Origin: Cricetomys ansorgei
Taxonomy: Eukaryota > Chordata > Mammalia > Rodentia > Nesomyidae
Assembly: GCA_026225945.1 (NCBI GenBank)
Contig: JAMJFZ010000239.1
Span: 30,518,501-30,582,500 of the forward strand
Direction: 5' to 3'
Length of the DNA stretch: 64,000 nucleotides
In this document: one piece after another, positions 1-12,629 of the stretch
How the letters are laid out: every line of letters starts with the position of its first letter
How positions within the stretch are numbered: the first letter of the stretch is position 1
Position numbers and translations under genes: made by a program
Notes under the pieces: model-generated
Database searches by the model: none
What the model saw: the letters and a program-made list of their open reading frames with translations, nothing else
What the model was told of the DNA's origin: nothing

Positions 1-111
1 ACACGCATCATACTCTACTGATGTAAGAATCTTAGTGGGCCGTCACATCTTCAACCCACTTCTCAGTGAGGCTTAAAAAAAGAAATTTTAAATTACATTA
101 TAAGAGGATTA

Positions 112-480
112 TTAGTTAGCTTTTGTCACTGTGACCAAAATACCTGACACTAACAACTCAAAGGAAATTAACAGTTTCAGAGGTTTTAGTCCGTAGCTAT
201 TTTTCTCCACATTTGTGGACTTCTTAGGACAGAGCATCGTGGTGGGTAAGAGTCTGTGGCAGCGGAGAGGTGTCCCCTGGAAGATAGGAAACACAAAGAG
301 AGACCGGAAGGAGCCAAGACAAGATACCTACAAGGATCAGCTCCTGTCCTATCTCCTGCTCCTCCTCCTGCTTGATTCCTAACATTTGCAGAATCTTCCA
401 AGCAATTTCTAGCAGCTAGTGACCTAGAATTTATCACAAGCTGTCGTCTCCCCCAAGGTGGGGGGAGGGGCATTTTATAT
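112..480. repeat. Old interspersed repeat, DNA-transposon or LTR like
   Basis: TTTGTCACTGTGACCAAAAT, CCTGACACTAACAACTCAAA and GTTTCAGAGG are the opening blocks of a common rodent interspersed repeat; the rest is degenerate. Confidence 0.45.
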
Positions 481-499
481 TCAAGCCGCAACAAGGTTT

Positions 500-3400
500 A
501 CATAGAGAAAAGTGACTATCTGTCCGTTCGTCTTCTGTCACATTTCCAGCTATTTTCTTCTTAATGAGAATTGAAAAGTAAAGCAAAGGGCTCTGGGAGA
601 AATAGACTAGATATTTACTTTGCTTCTTAGCAATGTATTTGCATGTTTGATTTTTCCATAGCAGGCTATGGAAAATAAAATTTCAGGTAGAAACATTCAG
701 TCATTGATAAATGGAGTTAGGAAAGGGAATCAAAGGACGGTCTGATTTAGGATAGACTGGGATGGATGGAGTATTTCAATAAACGGGGATAAGTCAAGGA
801 ATGATTTTCCAAAAGAAGTAAAAGATCTAAGCCCTATGAATGCACCACAGAGCCGTGAGTCATGAGTCTTTGTAGGGTCCTCTGGTTAACATCGTTTAGT
901 AAAGAATTGTAAAGCTTTCAGCTTGAAAACAAACAATTCCATTGTGCTGCAATTCTGTGGATCAGTAACTTGAGCTGGCTAGGCTCACTAAGGGTTTCCT
1001 ATGAGAGTCATATAGCTGCTATGATTTGTGTCTCTACCAGGGCTGGTTGGTCTAAACTAGCCCGTGGGTTTAGTGTGTCCTGAAAAGAGAGAAGCAAGAA
1101 GAAAGTAGGAAGAAAAAAATCTGCTGCTAAAAAGCATAATCGGTACCAAAGAGAGAAATCGTGCTTTGTTTTTTATGAAATAGATAATAAGGGGGTTAGA
1201 ACAGAAGCCTGGATGGATAGAGAGTGAAAAGACATCTTCCTTTCAACATGGTGAGATAAAGGAGCCAGTCACATAAAGACCTTGGAGGAAGTGTTTTGGT
1301 AAAATGGTACAGAAACCCTGATGCAGATTTACATGCATCCCGATTAACAGCTTGTTTTTTTAAAGAAATCAAAATAAAGAAGTAAAAGGCTGATTATGTC
1401 TTGTTCGTTGCACGTTACCATGGCATCTGCGCTTAACCTGGGTCTGTAGCCATATTCTACGTTTCCAGTGTGTCTACTCTTTCCCTCCCACAGCATGTCT
1501 CACATGTGGCGAGATGCTAGAAGTTCACAGATTAAAAAGGCAAGGTTTAGTAATAGTAATTTTAAAACAATATACTAATAATGAAAACAAAACTCTCTGT
1601 GGTCTAATATCACAGACTCACGAGTGATCCAAAAGGACCCCGATTAATGACAATAAAGTCATAGTGTCTGCTCTGAGAAAAGCAAACAACTTTCATCAGC
1701 TGGTTGCCAAACAGCATTTCAGTTGTCACAGCTCACAGCCAGGATGACTGGCAAAGGCAGAACCAAGCACCATGCTGTAATGTCCCAGTAGTGAGGGATG
1801 ATACCACTCACTGGATATAACACAGTGACTTCTACAAATTGAGTTGCTGGAGGTTGGGGTTGAACAGGGCTGCTGGCTCCAGGTAAGATCTGTCCAATGT
1901 GGTCACCATCATTTTACTGACGCCCAATCATGGTTCTTACTGCTTCGGGTCACAGGGTTTTCTTTCTTTTAAAGAAGAGAAGATATGACTTTTCTGATAT
2001 CTATGATGACAGCGACAAGTATTCATTCTTTGTTCCGTGTGTTTGTGGGAGCCAGTACTAAGTTCTCTGGCTGCTTCTTTTGATTTTCCAGGCAGTTTAC
2101 TTAATTTTGGTTCAGAAACATACAGATGCGGCACTTAAAGAAGAAATAGCCTGAGCTATAAATTGTTTCAAATATGTTTAATCACTTACCCTGGAGAATA
2201 AAAGTGTATTAGGCTGACATGCTTGCTGCTGCCTTTCTTCACCATGGACAATAGTACTAATAAAAGCTCATTCACAATATTTCTGTCACTATCTGCAGTT
2301 TGAGTTACTTGTCGTCAACACAATCCAGAAATATTAACTGGAATGTTCTAAACATAATTCATATGTTTTTAATGGTGTGCTGTTGTGGGCAGTATGATGA
2401 AATCTGGTGCCATTGTGTTCCACCTGAGATGCAAGTCGTTCCTTTATCCAGTGTATCCTGGTGGTATATGCTGCCTGGGAGCCTTTTGATAGTTAGTTAA
2501 CCTGTTCTGGCAACAGTGTGCATGTGCTCACGTGACTCATTTGGCAGCAGCCTAAAGCTACTGCACACTGACTACATCACTCTCATTACCCAGGTATTGT
2601 TATAGAGTTCCACATAAAAAGCTATTTTGAGAGATGGAGAACACATTTATAGTTTTATTACGATGTTTTATAGCTGTTCTATTTTAATAGTTACTGATGT
2701 TTATCTCTGAATGTGCTTAATTGATAAATGAAAATTTTGTGTAAATACGTCTGTCCAGAAGGAAACAGTACCTTCAGGGACGGTACTGTCTACAGTTTCA
2801 GTCATCTACTGAGCATCATAGAATAGGATCTCAAAGACAAAGAGGGACTCTCTAATTCCCTTATAAGGAAATGTTTTTCTCTCTTGTTTAATGCCCCTAA
2901 CATCTTTGCTTCTCCTTGAATGAGACTTATTGTACTTCCCAATCTGAGAACTTGTGTCTTCAGCCATTTCCGGGAGTTCTAAGACAGTCTCTTTCCACAT
3001 GTCACCTAGTCTCAGTCTTCTCTGGGCATTGTATGGAACTCCTTGACTTGCAGGTGTTGAACTTCTTTGTTCCATTGTTCATAACAGTAGCAGTTCTCAT
3101 CTTCCTGTAGTTTCATGCTGTATTACATTTGCAAGAGTCTTTGAGTGTATTTTGTATGTATTCCCATTGCCATTTTTCCATTCCTTTTGCTTATCGCTTC
3201 CTTCTTTATAGGGACGAATTTTTATTCTATTTGAGTGTTTTCTTTATTTTAGTTCTTGAATTTCATATATGTATTTATGTCATTTCCCCCTCACTTGCTT
3301 AACTCATCCAAAGAGTTTGGACCTCACACGTAGTCAAGTACTTTTGTGTATTTGATGTTTCTCTGCAAGAAATCTAAATTATATATTTAAGAAAATCTAG

Positions 3401-3837
3401 CAGATTTTATCTCATTTTTTGAAAGATAATTTTTAAAGTATTTAATGTTTCCAAATTGTTAATGGAAACATTTATGTTTGTGACTCGAGGAGAAGAAATT
3501 GGAATTCCTAGAAACTCTCAAGATTTCTCAAAGTTGTATGATATTCTTAAAATATTTCTGACATCCTTCTGCCTCTATTAATTACACATGAGTGTTTAAT
3601 AAATAATCCATATTAATTTTATTCATATTTACATGTACCTATAGACTATAATAAATATTTAAATGCTAGAAATTCTGTAAACTGTCATTGAATAATATTC
3701 TAATATCACCTAATATTACTTGGCAAAACTAAGAGCACTAACTCAGGATCATGAATTGCCAGTTTGAAAACTGATCTTGCCTTCCAAACATGGTATTTGT
3801 TAGAACCACAGTCATAGGAGTTGGATAAAGGATCGCT
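500..3837. other. Unique noncoding DNA
   Basis: AT-rich sequence. I see no SINE with confidence, no coding exon, and only short chance frames. 2820-3300 is T-rich and could hide an old LINE relic, which I cannot identify. Confidence 0.6.
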
Positions 3838-3874
3838 TGTTTTTGTTTTTGTTTTTGTTTTTGTTTTTGTTTTT
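3838..3874. repeat. (TTTTTG)n microsatellite
   Basis: Six hexamer copies. Confidence 0.9.
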
Positions 3875-4784
3875 AATGCACTAATAGTTCTTCTGCTATC
3901 CAGGATAATTCACCATTACTAATACAGAGCCACAAATACACACCTTCAAGATGAGAACACAAGACTGGCCTCCCTGGTTCCTAACCTCAGAGCTGCCCCC
4001 ATGTGTGACATTCCCTCCAACTTCCCTGATCGCTCCTGAACACATATCAGTCAGTGTCTTCTGTGCTTCCTTTTAACTCGACTTCATTAGAATCCTTTGA
4101 AATGATAATGGTGCGATGTTTATCGTTAAGCTCTAATTCTTGCAAAGAATTATTGTACATTTTTAACCATGCCCCCAATCTCTCTATTGAGCTTTATCAG
4201 TACTTTTAAGCTAAATTCTTAAATATTCCGGTAAGAATCTTGGGGAAAAAATTCCAAATGAAAACACTAATGTATAACTAATACTAATTATTTTTAAATA
4301 TGCTTAGCCTAATATCTCAAAACATAGTCTGAGTTTTCTCTCTTTGTGTTCTATCTAATTGAGCTGAGCACCTGATCTAACGTTTCTGATGTAACGTTGC
4401 CTATCTGCTGTCATTTCAGGCTTTCCTCTAGCCCCTATCAGCCTCCTTCCTGTGAAAGTTCTAATAGCTGACAAACCAGATCTTATAGGGTGACTTGGCA
4501 TCAGAATCACACTTGACTGTACCTTAGAGAGTCAACTTCGTATAACTGACTGGAGAGGCAGGTAAATCATCCGCCATGTGTCATATTCTCCTCCTGACAA
4601 TTCTCTTTCAACTATCTTCATGTTCTTATTTGCCATGGTATGGATGCCCTTATCCAGAGCTGGGAATACTGTGAGGTTAGTAGGTACACTTAGTCCTAGA
4701 ACACCAAAAGAATAAATACCAGAAGGAATAAGAATATTTTTTAAAGACCCCATTATATCTGCTTCTAATTGTGGATTCTATGGA

Positions 4785-4970
4785 AGTCTCACAGCTGAGA
4801 GTGCACACGGGAATCACCTGTGGAACATTAGTTTTAAACTTAAAAATTTTAAACACCATACCTAGAGACTTAATGAGCCTAGAATGAGGAGTGTCCATGT
4901 CTATAAACATTCCATCAAGCTCTGATTCCGGTGCTTTCGATTACAATTTGAAAAACAGTGTCTTCGAAGC
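4785..4970 (+). repeat. MER5-type hAT transposon relic
   Basis: GGGAATCACCTGTGGAACAT, TAGTTTTAAAC, CAAGCTCTGATTCCGG and ATTTGAAAAACAGTGT keep MER5A block order, including the terminal GAAAAACAGTG. Confidence 0.5.
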
Positions 4971-5344
4971 TCTGTGATGCTCTATCTCAGTTCACCTGGA
5001 AAGGGGATCAGAAACAGAACAGGATCTAAATTTCCAGTCCATAGCAAAGAATATGTATTCCATGGGATTCTAATGGCAGTCACAATGACCACTCTAGAAG
5101 GACTGCAGTAATTGAAGACCCATGCAAATTTCCATTTCAGATATACGATTATTGCCATATTTACACAATTAAGTCCATAAATCAACACAGGGAATCAGGT
5201 AGTTGATTAGAGGAATGATGTAACATTCTACCCTTTAACCCTTGTCTTACTCTGTTATGGATGTGCCACAGTTTGGGCCTGGAATATCTTTCAAAGCCAC
5301 ATGTGTTGAAGGCTGGATGCTGGAAGCTTCAAGACATGGTACCT

Positions 5345-5535
5345 GAGGATGGAATGTTGGCTCAGCACTCAAGCTCACTTGCTACTCTTGCAAAAGACTC
5401 AGGTTTGGTTCCCACCTTCCACATGGTAGCCCACAGCCATCTATAACTCCATTTCCAACTAATTCATGCCCCTAGTACACATATATGCTTGTAGGTAAAA
5501 CACTCATACACAAATAAATTAATATTTTTTAAAAG
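5345..5535 (+). repeat. B2 SINE (diverged)
   Basis: GTTGGCTCAGCACTCAAGCT, GACTCAGGTTTGGTTCCCAC, CCACAGCCATCTATAACTCC and an AAATAAATTAATATTTTTTA tail. Confidence 0.7.
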
Positions 5536-5538
5536 AGA

Positions 5539-5945
5539 GTGAAATGGTGTAGAAGGTAGTTTTATGCCAACTTCATACAAGCTAGACTCATTTGGGAAGA
5601 GGGACCCTCAATTAAGAAAACTCTCCCACCAGATTACCCTGTGGATAAGCTGGTGATGCATTTTCTGGATTAATAATTGTTGTGCAAGGGCCCAGTTCAC
5701 TGTGAGTTGTGCCACCCCGTGACTGGTAGTCTTGGGTGCTATAAGAAAGCACAGAGAGAAAGTCATGAGAAAACAAGCCATGAGGCAGCACTCTTCCATG
5801 GCCTCTGCATCAGTTCCTGCTTCCAAGCTCCTGTCCTGATTTCCCTGGATAGTAGTAGACTGCAAGCTATAAGATGAGATAAACCCTTTCCTCCTCAATC
5901 TGCTTTGTTCGTGGTGTTTATCATAGCAATCGAAACCCTAGCTAA
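5539..5945 (+). repeat. Rodent LTR/MER-like dispersed repeat, copy 1
   Basis: Shares its order of blocks with 20450-20852 and 47320-47745: a TTGACACAAGC-like start, AGAGGGACCCTCAATTAAG, CCCAGTTCACTGTG, a TAAGAAAGCA segment, and CCCTAGCTAAGACA at the end. Family name uncertain; the TG...CA-like ends suggest an LTR. Confidence 0.55.
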
Positions 5946-6228
5946 GACATATGGGGCCTAATGAGAGAATGTTATGCCATTGGGGGGTGTATGAAGAGAG
6001 TAATGGGGTACTGCTGGCCTTTTCTGTCTCTCTGTTTCCCAGCAACGATGACATGAGACACCATGAACTCCCCCTGAGATTGGCTGCCTTGCCACAGGCC
6101 CAAAAGCAATGAGCCAACAACTTGGACCATAACTTCCAAATCTATCAGCTGCAATAAACCTTTCTTTATTTTAAGTTGGTCGCCTCTGGTATTTTATTGC
6201 CATGATGTAAAGCTAATAAACACAGCCT
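5946..6228 (+). repeat. MaLR-type LTR
   Basis: Contains GCCTTGCCACAGGCCCAAAAGC, AGCAATGAGCCAACAACTTGG, AATAAACCTTTC and ends GCTAATAAACACA, the common 3' half of mammalian MaLR LTRs, in plus orientation. Confidence 0.55.
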
Positions 6229-6239
6229 CCTACCAAAAA

Positions 6240-6545
6240 AAAGTCATATACTGTGCCTTATGAACAACAGAAATGTATTTTTCACAATTCTGGAGGCTGA
6301 AAGTCTAAAATCAAGCTGTCAGCAGGTCTGGTATCTGAAGAAAGCCTATTTCCTGGTTCATAGATGGATCCTCCTCACTGTGTCCTTTCCATGTGGTGGG
6401 AAAGACAAGGCAGTTCTTTGAGTTCATTCTTTTATAAGAGTTAAAACCACACTCATAGGTGCTCTACTCCCATGGCCTAATTACCTTCCAAAAGTATCAC
6501 TTCTTTAAACCACTGGGATTATGTTCAGCCTGTGAATGTTGGAAA
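6240..6545. repeat. Old mammal-wide interspersed repeat (MER/MLT type)
   Basis: AATGTATTTTTCACAATTCT followed by GGAGGCTGAAAGTC, GGATCCTCCTCACTGTGTCC and ATTACCTTCCAAAAGTATCA keep the order of a familiar mammalian repeat. Family uncertain. Confidence 0.5.
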
Positions 6546-7469
6546 GCTACGGGTATTTAGACCACAGTATCCCAGATCTACCTAGAGACATCCAGCGAGA
6601 GAATAGAGAAGATCACAAACTACTGTGTTAAAGTATCGTTCTATCACTTAATAAGAGTCCATCGTTGAATTTTCCAATGTTCTTTATTAATCACAAACCA
6701 TGTCAAATCTCAGGGAATTCAATACCCGGGCAGCTAAGCAGAGACTTCATTCCTTCCCCCAAAAGCTCATCCTTTCTCCATTTTCCTCCTCTTGTCTGCT
6801 TCTCCTTAGACCCTTTAAACCTTCTTCCCTAGCCACCTCTCCAAATCCCGGCCTTCATTACAACACAATAATATCTTAGCATACTCGGCTGGGGGTGAAC
6901 AGAGTCTTCTCTGATCACCAGCCTGCAGTTCTTTCATGTCACCAGTCACCTTCAACTGTAAATAGTTCTATCTGTGAAGATCTCAGAAGGACTATCACAA
7001 GGGTGTGAATAGGTAGGAAGCAAGGCCTGCATCCTCTGCAAGGCATCAAAGCCCTTTCGCAAACCAAAACAGCACACAGGAGTAAAATATCCCACAACAC
7101 TACTGTACAAAAACAAAAATAATACAGTTGACATGTGAGGGATTTTTTACTCTCATCCTCAGAGAAGAATACAGACACACACTTCTCTCCCTTTCTATCT
7201 GGAAACACCAGGGGCCTCAAAAATGAGATTTGAGCCTGGGAGATTTTAGTTGCTCAGAAGTAAGAAAAGATTATAAAATCTGAAGAAGGGCCATATCTGG
7301 GTGGAAGTAATATCAGTTTGAAGAAACTACTTTATTTGGCTAAGTTGAGAAAAGGATATGGTTCGAGTCGTGAGAGAAATACATTTTAGACTCACAATCA
7401 GATCCAGATTTAAGGAAAAGGGGAATGATGGGAGTATTATCTGGTTGCCTAGGCCACTTTGCCATCTGA
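6546..7469. other. Unique noncoding DNA
   Basis: No repeat or exon recognised; ends in the homopurine tract. Confidence 0.6.
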
Positions 7470-7755
7470 TTAAAGGAGGAGGAGGAGAAGGAGGAGGAGG
7501 AGGAGGAAAAGGAGGAGGAGGAAGAAGAAGAGGAGGAGGAGGAAGAGGAGGAGCAGGAGAAGGAGGAAGAGGAGGAGGAAGAGGAAGAGGAGGAGGAGAA
7601 GGAGGAGGAGGAAGAGGAGGAGGAAGAGGAGGAGGAAGAGGATAAGGAAGAGGAGGAAGAAGAGGAGGAACAGGAGGAGAAGGAGGAAGAGGAGGAAGAA
7701 GAAGAAGAAAAGGAGGAGGAGGAGGAAGAGAAAGTAGAGGAGGAGGAGGGAGAGG
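7470..7755. repeat. Homopurine GGA/GAA tract
   Basis: About 285 bp of almost pure purine on the plus strand (GGAGGA with GAA interruptions; rare pyrimidines at GAGCAGGAG, GGATAAGG and GGAACAGG). Potential triplex-forming sequence. The frame through it gives only Gly/Arg/Glu and is not a gene. Confidence 0.95.
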
Positions 7756-7799
7756 CAGTAATGCTGGAAGTCCTACTCAGGATTCAGACCCAGATCTGC

Positions 7800-8000
7800 T
7801 GTTGTGAAGTATCCACCAGAGAAGATCACTTAGATATAGATTTAAGTCAGTAGAAAGTCTTTATTATCCTGCCAGAAACTACACTGGGTGTGCAAAACCC
7901 CAGTGCAGCCCTGAACCTTTCTCGAAATGAGCTTTTAAGCATAAAAGTCACTTCCTAGGTTGGCATACCTCAGTTAGCAAGAAGAACTAGCCAGAAGAAA
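7800..8000 (-). repeat. Possible ERV LTR 3' half
   Basis: On the minus strand GGATAATAAAGACTTTCTAC looks like an LTR poly(A) signal region, ending GGTGGATACTTCACA (CA end). No partner LTR or internal region recognised. Confidence 0.3.
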
Positions 8001-8562
8001 AACTACAGAACCCAAAAAGCAAGGGCAATACATTTAAGGGACTTACCCAGAACTACGGATTTTGATAGATCAGGTCTTTGTTCTCATTTTGATGTTGTTG
8101 CTGCCCATGTGCTGGATTCCAAGGCCTGAATGGTACCTCTATCATGGCATCGGTCGTATTAAAGTCTGGGGGCCTGCAATAGAAACTGATATTTCTCTAT
8201 GAGAGCTGCAATATCTCACTGATTAATGGGTATACATCTTTTATTTGATACTTTTTATTAATAGAAGACTACAAATTCCACAAGAGTGATTGTTTCTTGC
8301 TGCTCGTCTAGAATTCATAGACTTTTTTTTAAGTGCACCAACCATAGGGATTATATCAGCTGACAAAATTTCACTGTGGTGATTTGAAGAATAAGCAGAC
8401 GCTCCCGGTGAGCCTGATCAAAACCTACGGTACTAAACTAATTTCTCTTGTGAGTTTATGCACCAAAGGCATTATATGGAAGTCCAACTCTAGCTTTGAA
8501 GATAAATCATATCTTCATACGTTAACTTCTAGTTGGTCAAAAGACATAATTTCCAGTGGTGT

Positions 8563-8697
8563 AGTGATAAGCTACTGCCATCTCATCACTTGGGAGGAAT
8601 AGGCAGAAGGATCAGGAGTTCAAGGTCATCCTCGGCTATATATAATGAGTTTGTTGCTGGGCTGGAATCTACGGTACTCAATACCCTATCTTAAAAA
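8563..8697 (+). repeat. B1 SINE (diverged)
   Basis: GCCATCTCATCACTTGGGAG, GGATCAGGAGTTCAAGGTCA, CAATACCCTATCTTAAAAAG. Confidence 0.65.
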
Positions 8698-8699
8698 GG

Positions 8700-10120
8700 G
8701 GGTGGCTGACTTTAATATGGGAATCCATGATAAAAAATCAAGGCTCCAGGATCAACTGGTGATGAATTCTTATGTAAACTTTGCCACCCTCGTTAAACAT
8801 CATCAGTTAGGGTAGAGGCAACACACAGCAGCGCTCGGCATTTCATCTCAAACCCTGATTTCAGTATTTTCTATGAAGTGACCTTGAAATTGTAGCCGAT
8901 ACAAAAGCTTTCCGTGACTGCTGCTGTAAAGCAGTCTTCTGCGGCGTCCTGTAATACGCAAAGAGCTGCTCGTTCAGGCAAACCCCGCGTTTCAGACCAG
9001 ATTCTCTGGGTACCACAGCACATTGTGTGAATGCCAGCCCTGTGAGAGGGACATGTGTGTTTATAGGGCCCACTCCAAAGTAAAGTCTCCAGCACAGAAA
9101 ATAAACAGTGCTCCGACTCACTGTTTATTTATCATTGCTAACCTAGAATCCATTAAATGGCACTGACTGTCCTAAACTTTCATTTAAGCCACAAATACCC
9201 TTCACATAGTGCCGTGTTGCTGAAAAGACATGTGTACCACACATTTTTTTTTTTTTTTTGCCTCGTCTGCCTTTCAGCATCTTAGAATTACAACTCAGCA
9301 GTGATGTAAAACAGGACTTGAACTAAGACAAATCAGAGTGTCTGGGATGATTCAGGGCACGAGGCTCCAGCACGCAGTTAGCTTTGTTTATGCCAAGGGC
9401 TTTATCTCGCTACATTAGTACCATTTAAAAGGGAATGCGAACTACTGACATTTATTGATTCCGATATACTTTGGGCTCCTTGGAAAAGCTCATGTGGAAA
9501 TTTTCACAGTGTGTATTGCCTCCTCAGACATCCCCTCTTTGCCAGAACATACCAATTTTTGCTCCAACAGCTCCCCTTAATGTTCTTGATGTCATATTAA
9601 TAATGGCTTCCAGTGCTGGAGTCCTGAAATTCTTCTACTCCTTTGGAGAGCCTTCAGCCTTGGGACAACTCAGTTATGTTTAGGTTCCTACATTTTTCCC
9701 CTTTGCTGAATGTTGGGACTTTCTACAATGCTTCAGTTCTGCCATTTCAACTGGAGGCTAGCAACTTTGAATATAATGTGAATATATTGAATATAATGTG
9801 TCACTGAACACAAATATGTATAAATCCAAGGAAATTTTGAGTTCTTATACCACAATTAGTAAATTTGGCATACATCAGATCATAAAGACAACTAGAGGAT
9901 GCTTGGCTGGTACCCTATAGCATCCAGGCTAGACCAGGGCTAGCCAAGGCAATGATAAACTTTAGTTTGGTCCAATTCAATAAGCATGCAGTATCCTCAG
10001 AACCCCAAGAACACTCCCAGTGGCTAAAGGAAGTTGCTGGGAAGAAACAACTTTGATATAGATGCAAAAGTCCCTAAGGAAAGGGAAAGCTCTCTCTAGA
10101 GATCATACGGCAATATCAGT
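8700..10120. other. Unique noncoding DNA, possible conserved element
   Basis: 8780-9120 has more CpG and G+C than its flanks (for example GCAGCGCTCGGC and TCTGCGGCGTCC) and no repeat signature, ending in the forkhead palindrome. Elsewhere a T run at 9246-9261 and otherwise unremarkable sequence. Confidence 0.5.
9099..9130. other. Perfect inverted repeat with paired forkhead-like motifs
   Basis: AAATAAACAGTG (9099-9110), an 8-bp spacer, then CACTGTTTATTT (9119-9130): a perfect 12-bp palindrome. Each arm contains TGTTTAT/ATAAACA, a forkhead-factor core. It lies at the end of a CpG-containing unique stretch (8780-9120). Confidence 0.7.
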
Positions 10121-10445
10121 GTGATGGTTATTCTTGCTGTCAGCCTGAAGACTTCTGGGATTAACTAAAACTCAGGCAACTGAGTACACCTGTGATGGAT
10201 TTTTCTTAATGAAATTATTTGAAATGGGAAGAACCACCTTTAACCCAGATATTTTGAGGTGGGAAGATCTGCCTTTAATCTGGGCCACACCTTCTGTTGG
10301 CATCCTATATAAAGGACATAGAAGAAGAAAACTGTTTGACTTTTCATTGGTAGACAGGCATTGTTGGACTAGCTGGACCACAGTCTATAAGCCACTCTGA
10401 TAGGTAGATAGATAATAGATGATGTAGAAAGATAGTAGATAAGAT

Positions 10446-10476
<31 letters not shown>

Positions 10477-10530
10477 CTTCTAGGAAATCTGTTCCTCTAG
10501 GGAACCCTGACTAATAAAATATATGAAGTA
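10121..10530 (+). repeat. Rodent dispersed repeat with internal GATA expansion
   Basis: TGATGGTTATTCTTGCTGTC start, TTGGACTAGCTGGACCACAG, and GTTCCTCTAGGGAACCCTGA at the end are a familiar dispersed rodent repeat. A GATA microsatellite (10399-10476) has grown within it. Family not named with confidence. Confidence 0.55.
10399..10476. repeat. (GATA)n microsatellite
   Basis: Interrupted TAGA/GATA repeats, purest at 10445-10476. Confidence 0.9.
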
Positions 10531-11629
10531 TGCTCTACAGACACTGTACAACTTGAAAAGCTACCTTCTGAACATCCCACCAAATACTGATAATCATGTC
10601 CACGTATTTTCACTAGTGAAAAGCAGTAGACCTGCTTAACTAGCAAAAGCTTAAATGGAAGAACGCAAAACTTATATAATATTTGACTACCTTGTTTAGA
10701 AGGAAAGATCAACCTTCTGGATTCATTTGCAATTCTAGCCATCGCCAGCGTGGAATGAGGCGCCTAAGAGAGACATACAATAACAACAGGCTAAGACACG
10801 TTTTCCTTGGATATCTTTATGGACTATAGATAGCCATTGCTGTATGCTGATATGGGCCACAGAAATGGTCTGTTTAGATTCCATTTTATTCTCAAGGTTT
10901 TTTTTTTTTTCTAATTACCTTTTTGAAATAACTGATACCAAAGATTGTTACATTTCTTGTTATGATCACAAAGCAAGATATACTAGATGGTTAGGAGATT
11001 TTGAAAAATTGAGGAGTGTTTTGATCACTTAAGCCTTCATTTGGTCACCTGTCTCTCCTACAAAGTATCACACAGGTCCATTAAATTAACAATATTATGC
11101 TGGTTGGAATAGCTGAGCTAGAAACTACTCTGAACTTGTTGGTAGAGCTTATACACGTGAGAGGTTGGGAAATAAATCTATCCAAAATGTAGAGAACTTC
11201 TACCTCAGTGAAAATTTTAGGAGTCTAGTAATATGGACTATGCAGATATATTCCTTCTAAAGTGACAGATAAGTTGTTGCGCCTGGCCCCTATGACCATC
11301 AGAAAAGAGCCTAACACTTAGTGGCCCTATTTGCATTTTGGTTGCAGCATTCTTCACTTGGGTAAATTTTTATCTCCAGCTCAATCACACTAGAGCATTT
11401 TTTGATCCTACTTCAGTTGTAAGAGTTAATTGTGTTCATAAATTTGATATGTTCTGGAATCAATTAAGATACTCGGCTCAGCACGTCTGTGATGGTATTC
11501 CTGGAAAGGTTAACTTAGGGGAAAGACCCTTCCCCAGAGGTCTGAAGGAAAATTATGGTTGCTTTTGCCTGTCTGCCTTGCAACACAGCCTCCAGTCCTT
11601 ACTGGTAAGTATATATGACGGATATCCTT

Positions 11630-12140
11630 TGTGACATCAAAAATCAGCTTCTTTGGCTTTCCAATGTAGACTGAAAAACCAGTGGCTCTCCAGGAATGCT
11701 CCAGGCCTTGGGACTGTTACACCATCCCATACTATGTGACTAGGAGAGCTCCTACTATGGAGTGGAGCCTGAAACAGAAGATCTCGGCTGCTGCACCAGC
11801 TGCTCTACCCTTGGGGGCATATGTCTCAGTGAGCCTTGATGGTACTACATGTGTCAATGACAGATAAAGAGACTGTTTGCCAAGTCCCCATAGGTAGATT
11901 ACAGAAGAGGCCTTTGGAATTTTGGAACAAGGTCTGCCATTATCTGCAGATAATAGCTCTTCCCCTGCTATTGGGTCTTAGTAGAAACTGAATGCTTGAC
12001 AATGGCCCGTCAAATTTCCATCTGACCTGATGTATACCCATAAAGAGTGTTATCTGACCCAGCAAGCTGTAAACTTGGATTTCAGAACAGCAATCCAACA
12101 TCAAATGAAAACAGCTGTAGACATTGATGTAAGGCAAAAT
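11630..12140 (+). mobile_element. Decayed ERVL-type endogenous retrovirus pol relic
   Basis: The plus-strand translation around 11966-11995 reads CYWVLVETEC, a block typical of the end of ERVL reverse transcriptase/connection, preceded and followed by in-frame stops and shifts. Neighbouring sequence 11880-12060 keeps ERVL-like residues in broken frame. It is a nonfunctional fragment; LTRs are not recognisable next to it. Similarity may extend upstream to about 11300 but I cannot support that by eye. Confidence 0.5.
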
Positions 12141-12349
12141 GCAATTTATTCTTTGGCTAATTCAACCCCCTTTCCTTAGAGAGTTTCAGCTTCCATACAA
12201 TCTAATATTCAAGGTGCTAGCTCAGATCTAGAAGGCTTCAGAATTTGTACAATAACATTTCAACCTCTGAGACTTACTGCTCCTTGCCTACCTGCCTTCA
12301 AATTTCTTCAATTTCTAATTGAAGAAGTATCAGAGAAAGAAGTATCAGA

Positions 12350-12372
12350 TAAAAAAAAAAAGCCCCCCCCCC
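12350..12372. repeat. Adjacent A and C homopolymers
   Basis: A run of about 12 A followed, after one G, by about 11 C. Confidence 0.85.
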
Positions 12373-12629
12373 AGTATCCCCTTCAAGTTCTGTAATTCTA
12401 GGTCTGTTTGAAATTAGTAATGTTTAGCTAAATATCATCCACATCCTTTGCTTTTGCATTTACCCCATAGGATGCAGTTCTAAGACACTGGTAAATACAT
12501 TAAGCTCTCCCTGGTGCACTTAAAATTCCTTTCAATGCTTCATCACTCACCTGTGATTTAACGGAGATCCACATCTATACAACAGTATTCCTTTGTGCAC
12601 CATTTTGTGTGCTTTCAAGATGTAAAGCC

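Noticed and set aside
3838..3874. Possible poly(A) tail of a retrogene
   Set aside because: Regular TTTTTG hexamers and no recognisable coding body alongside.
7358..7645. Glycine-rich protein frame
   Set aside because: It is translation of the homopurine GGA/GAA repeat, with no codon signature of a gene.
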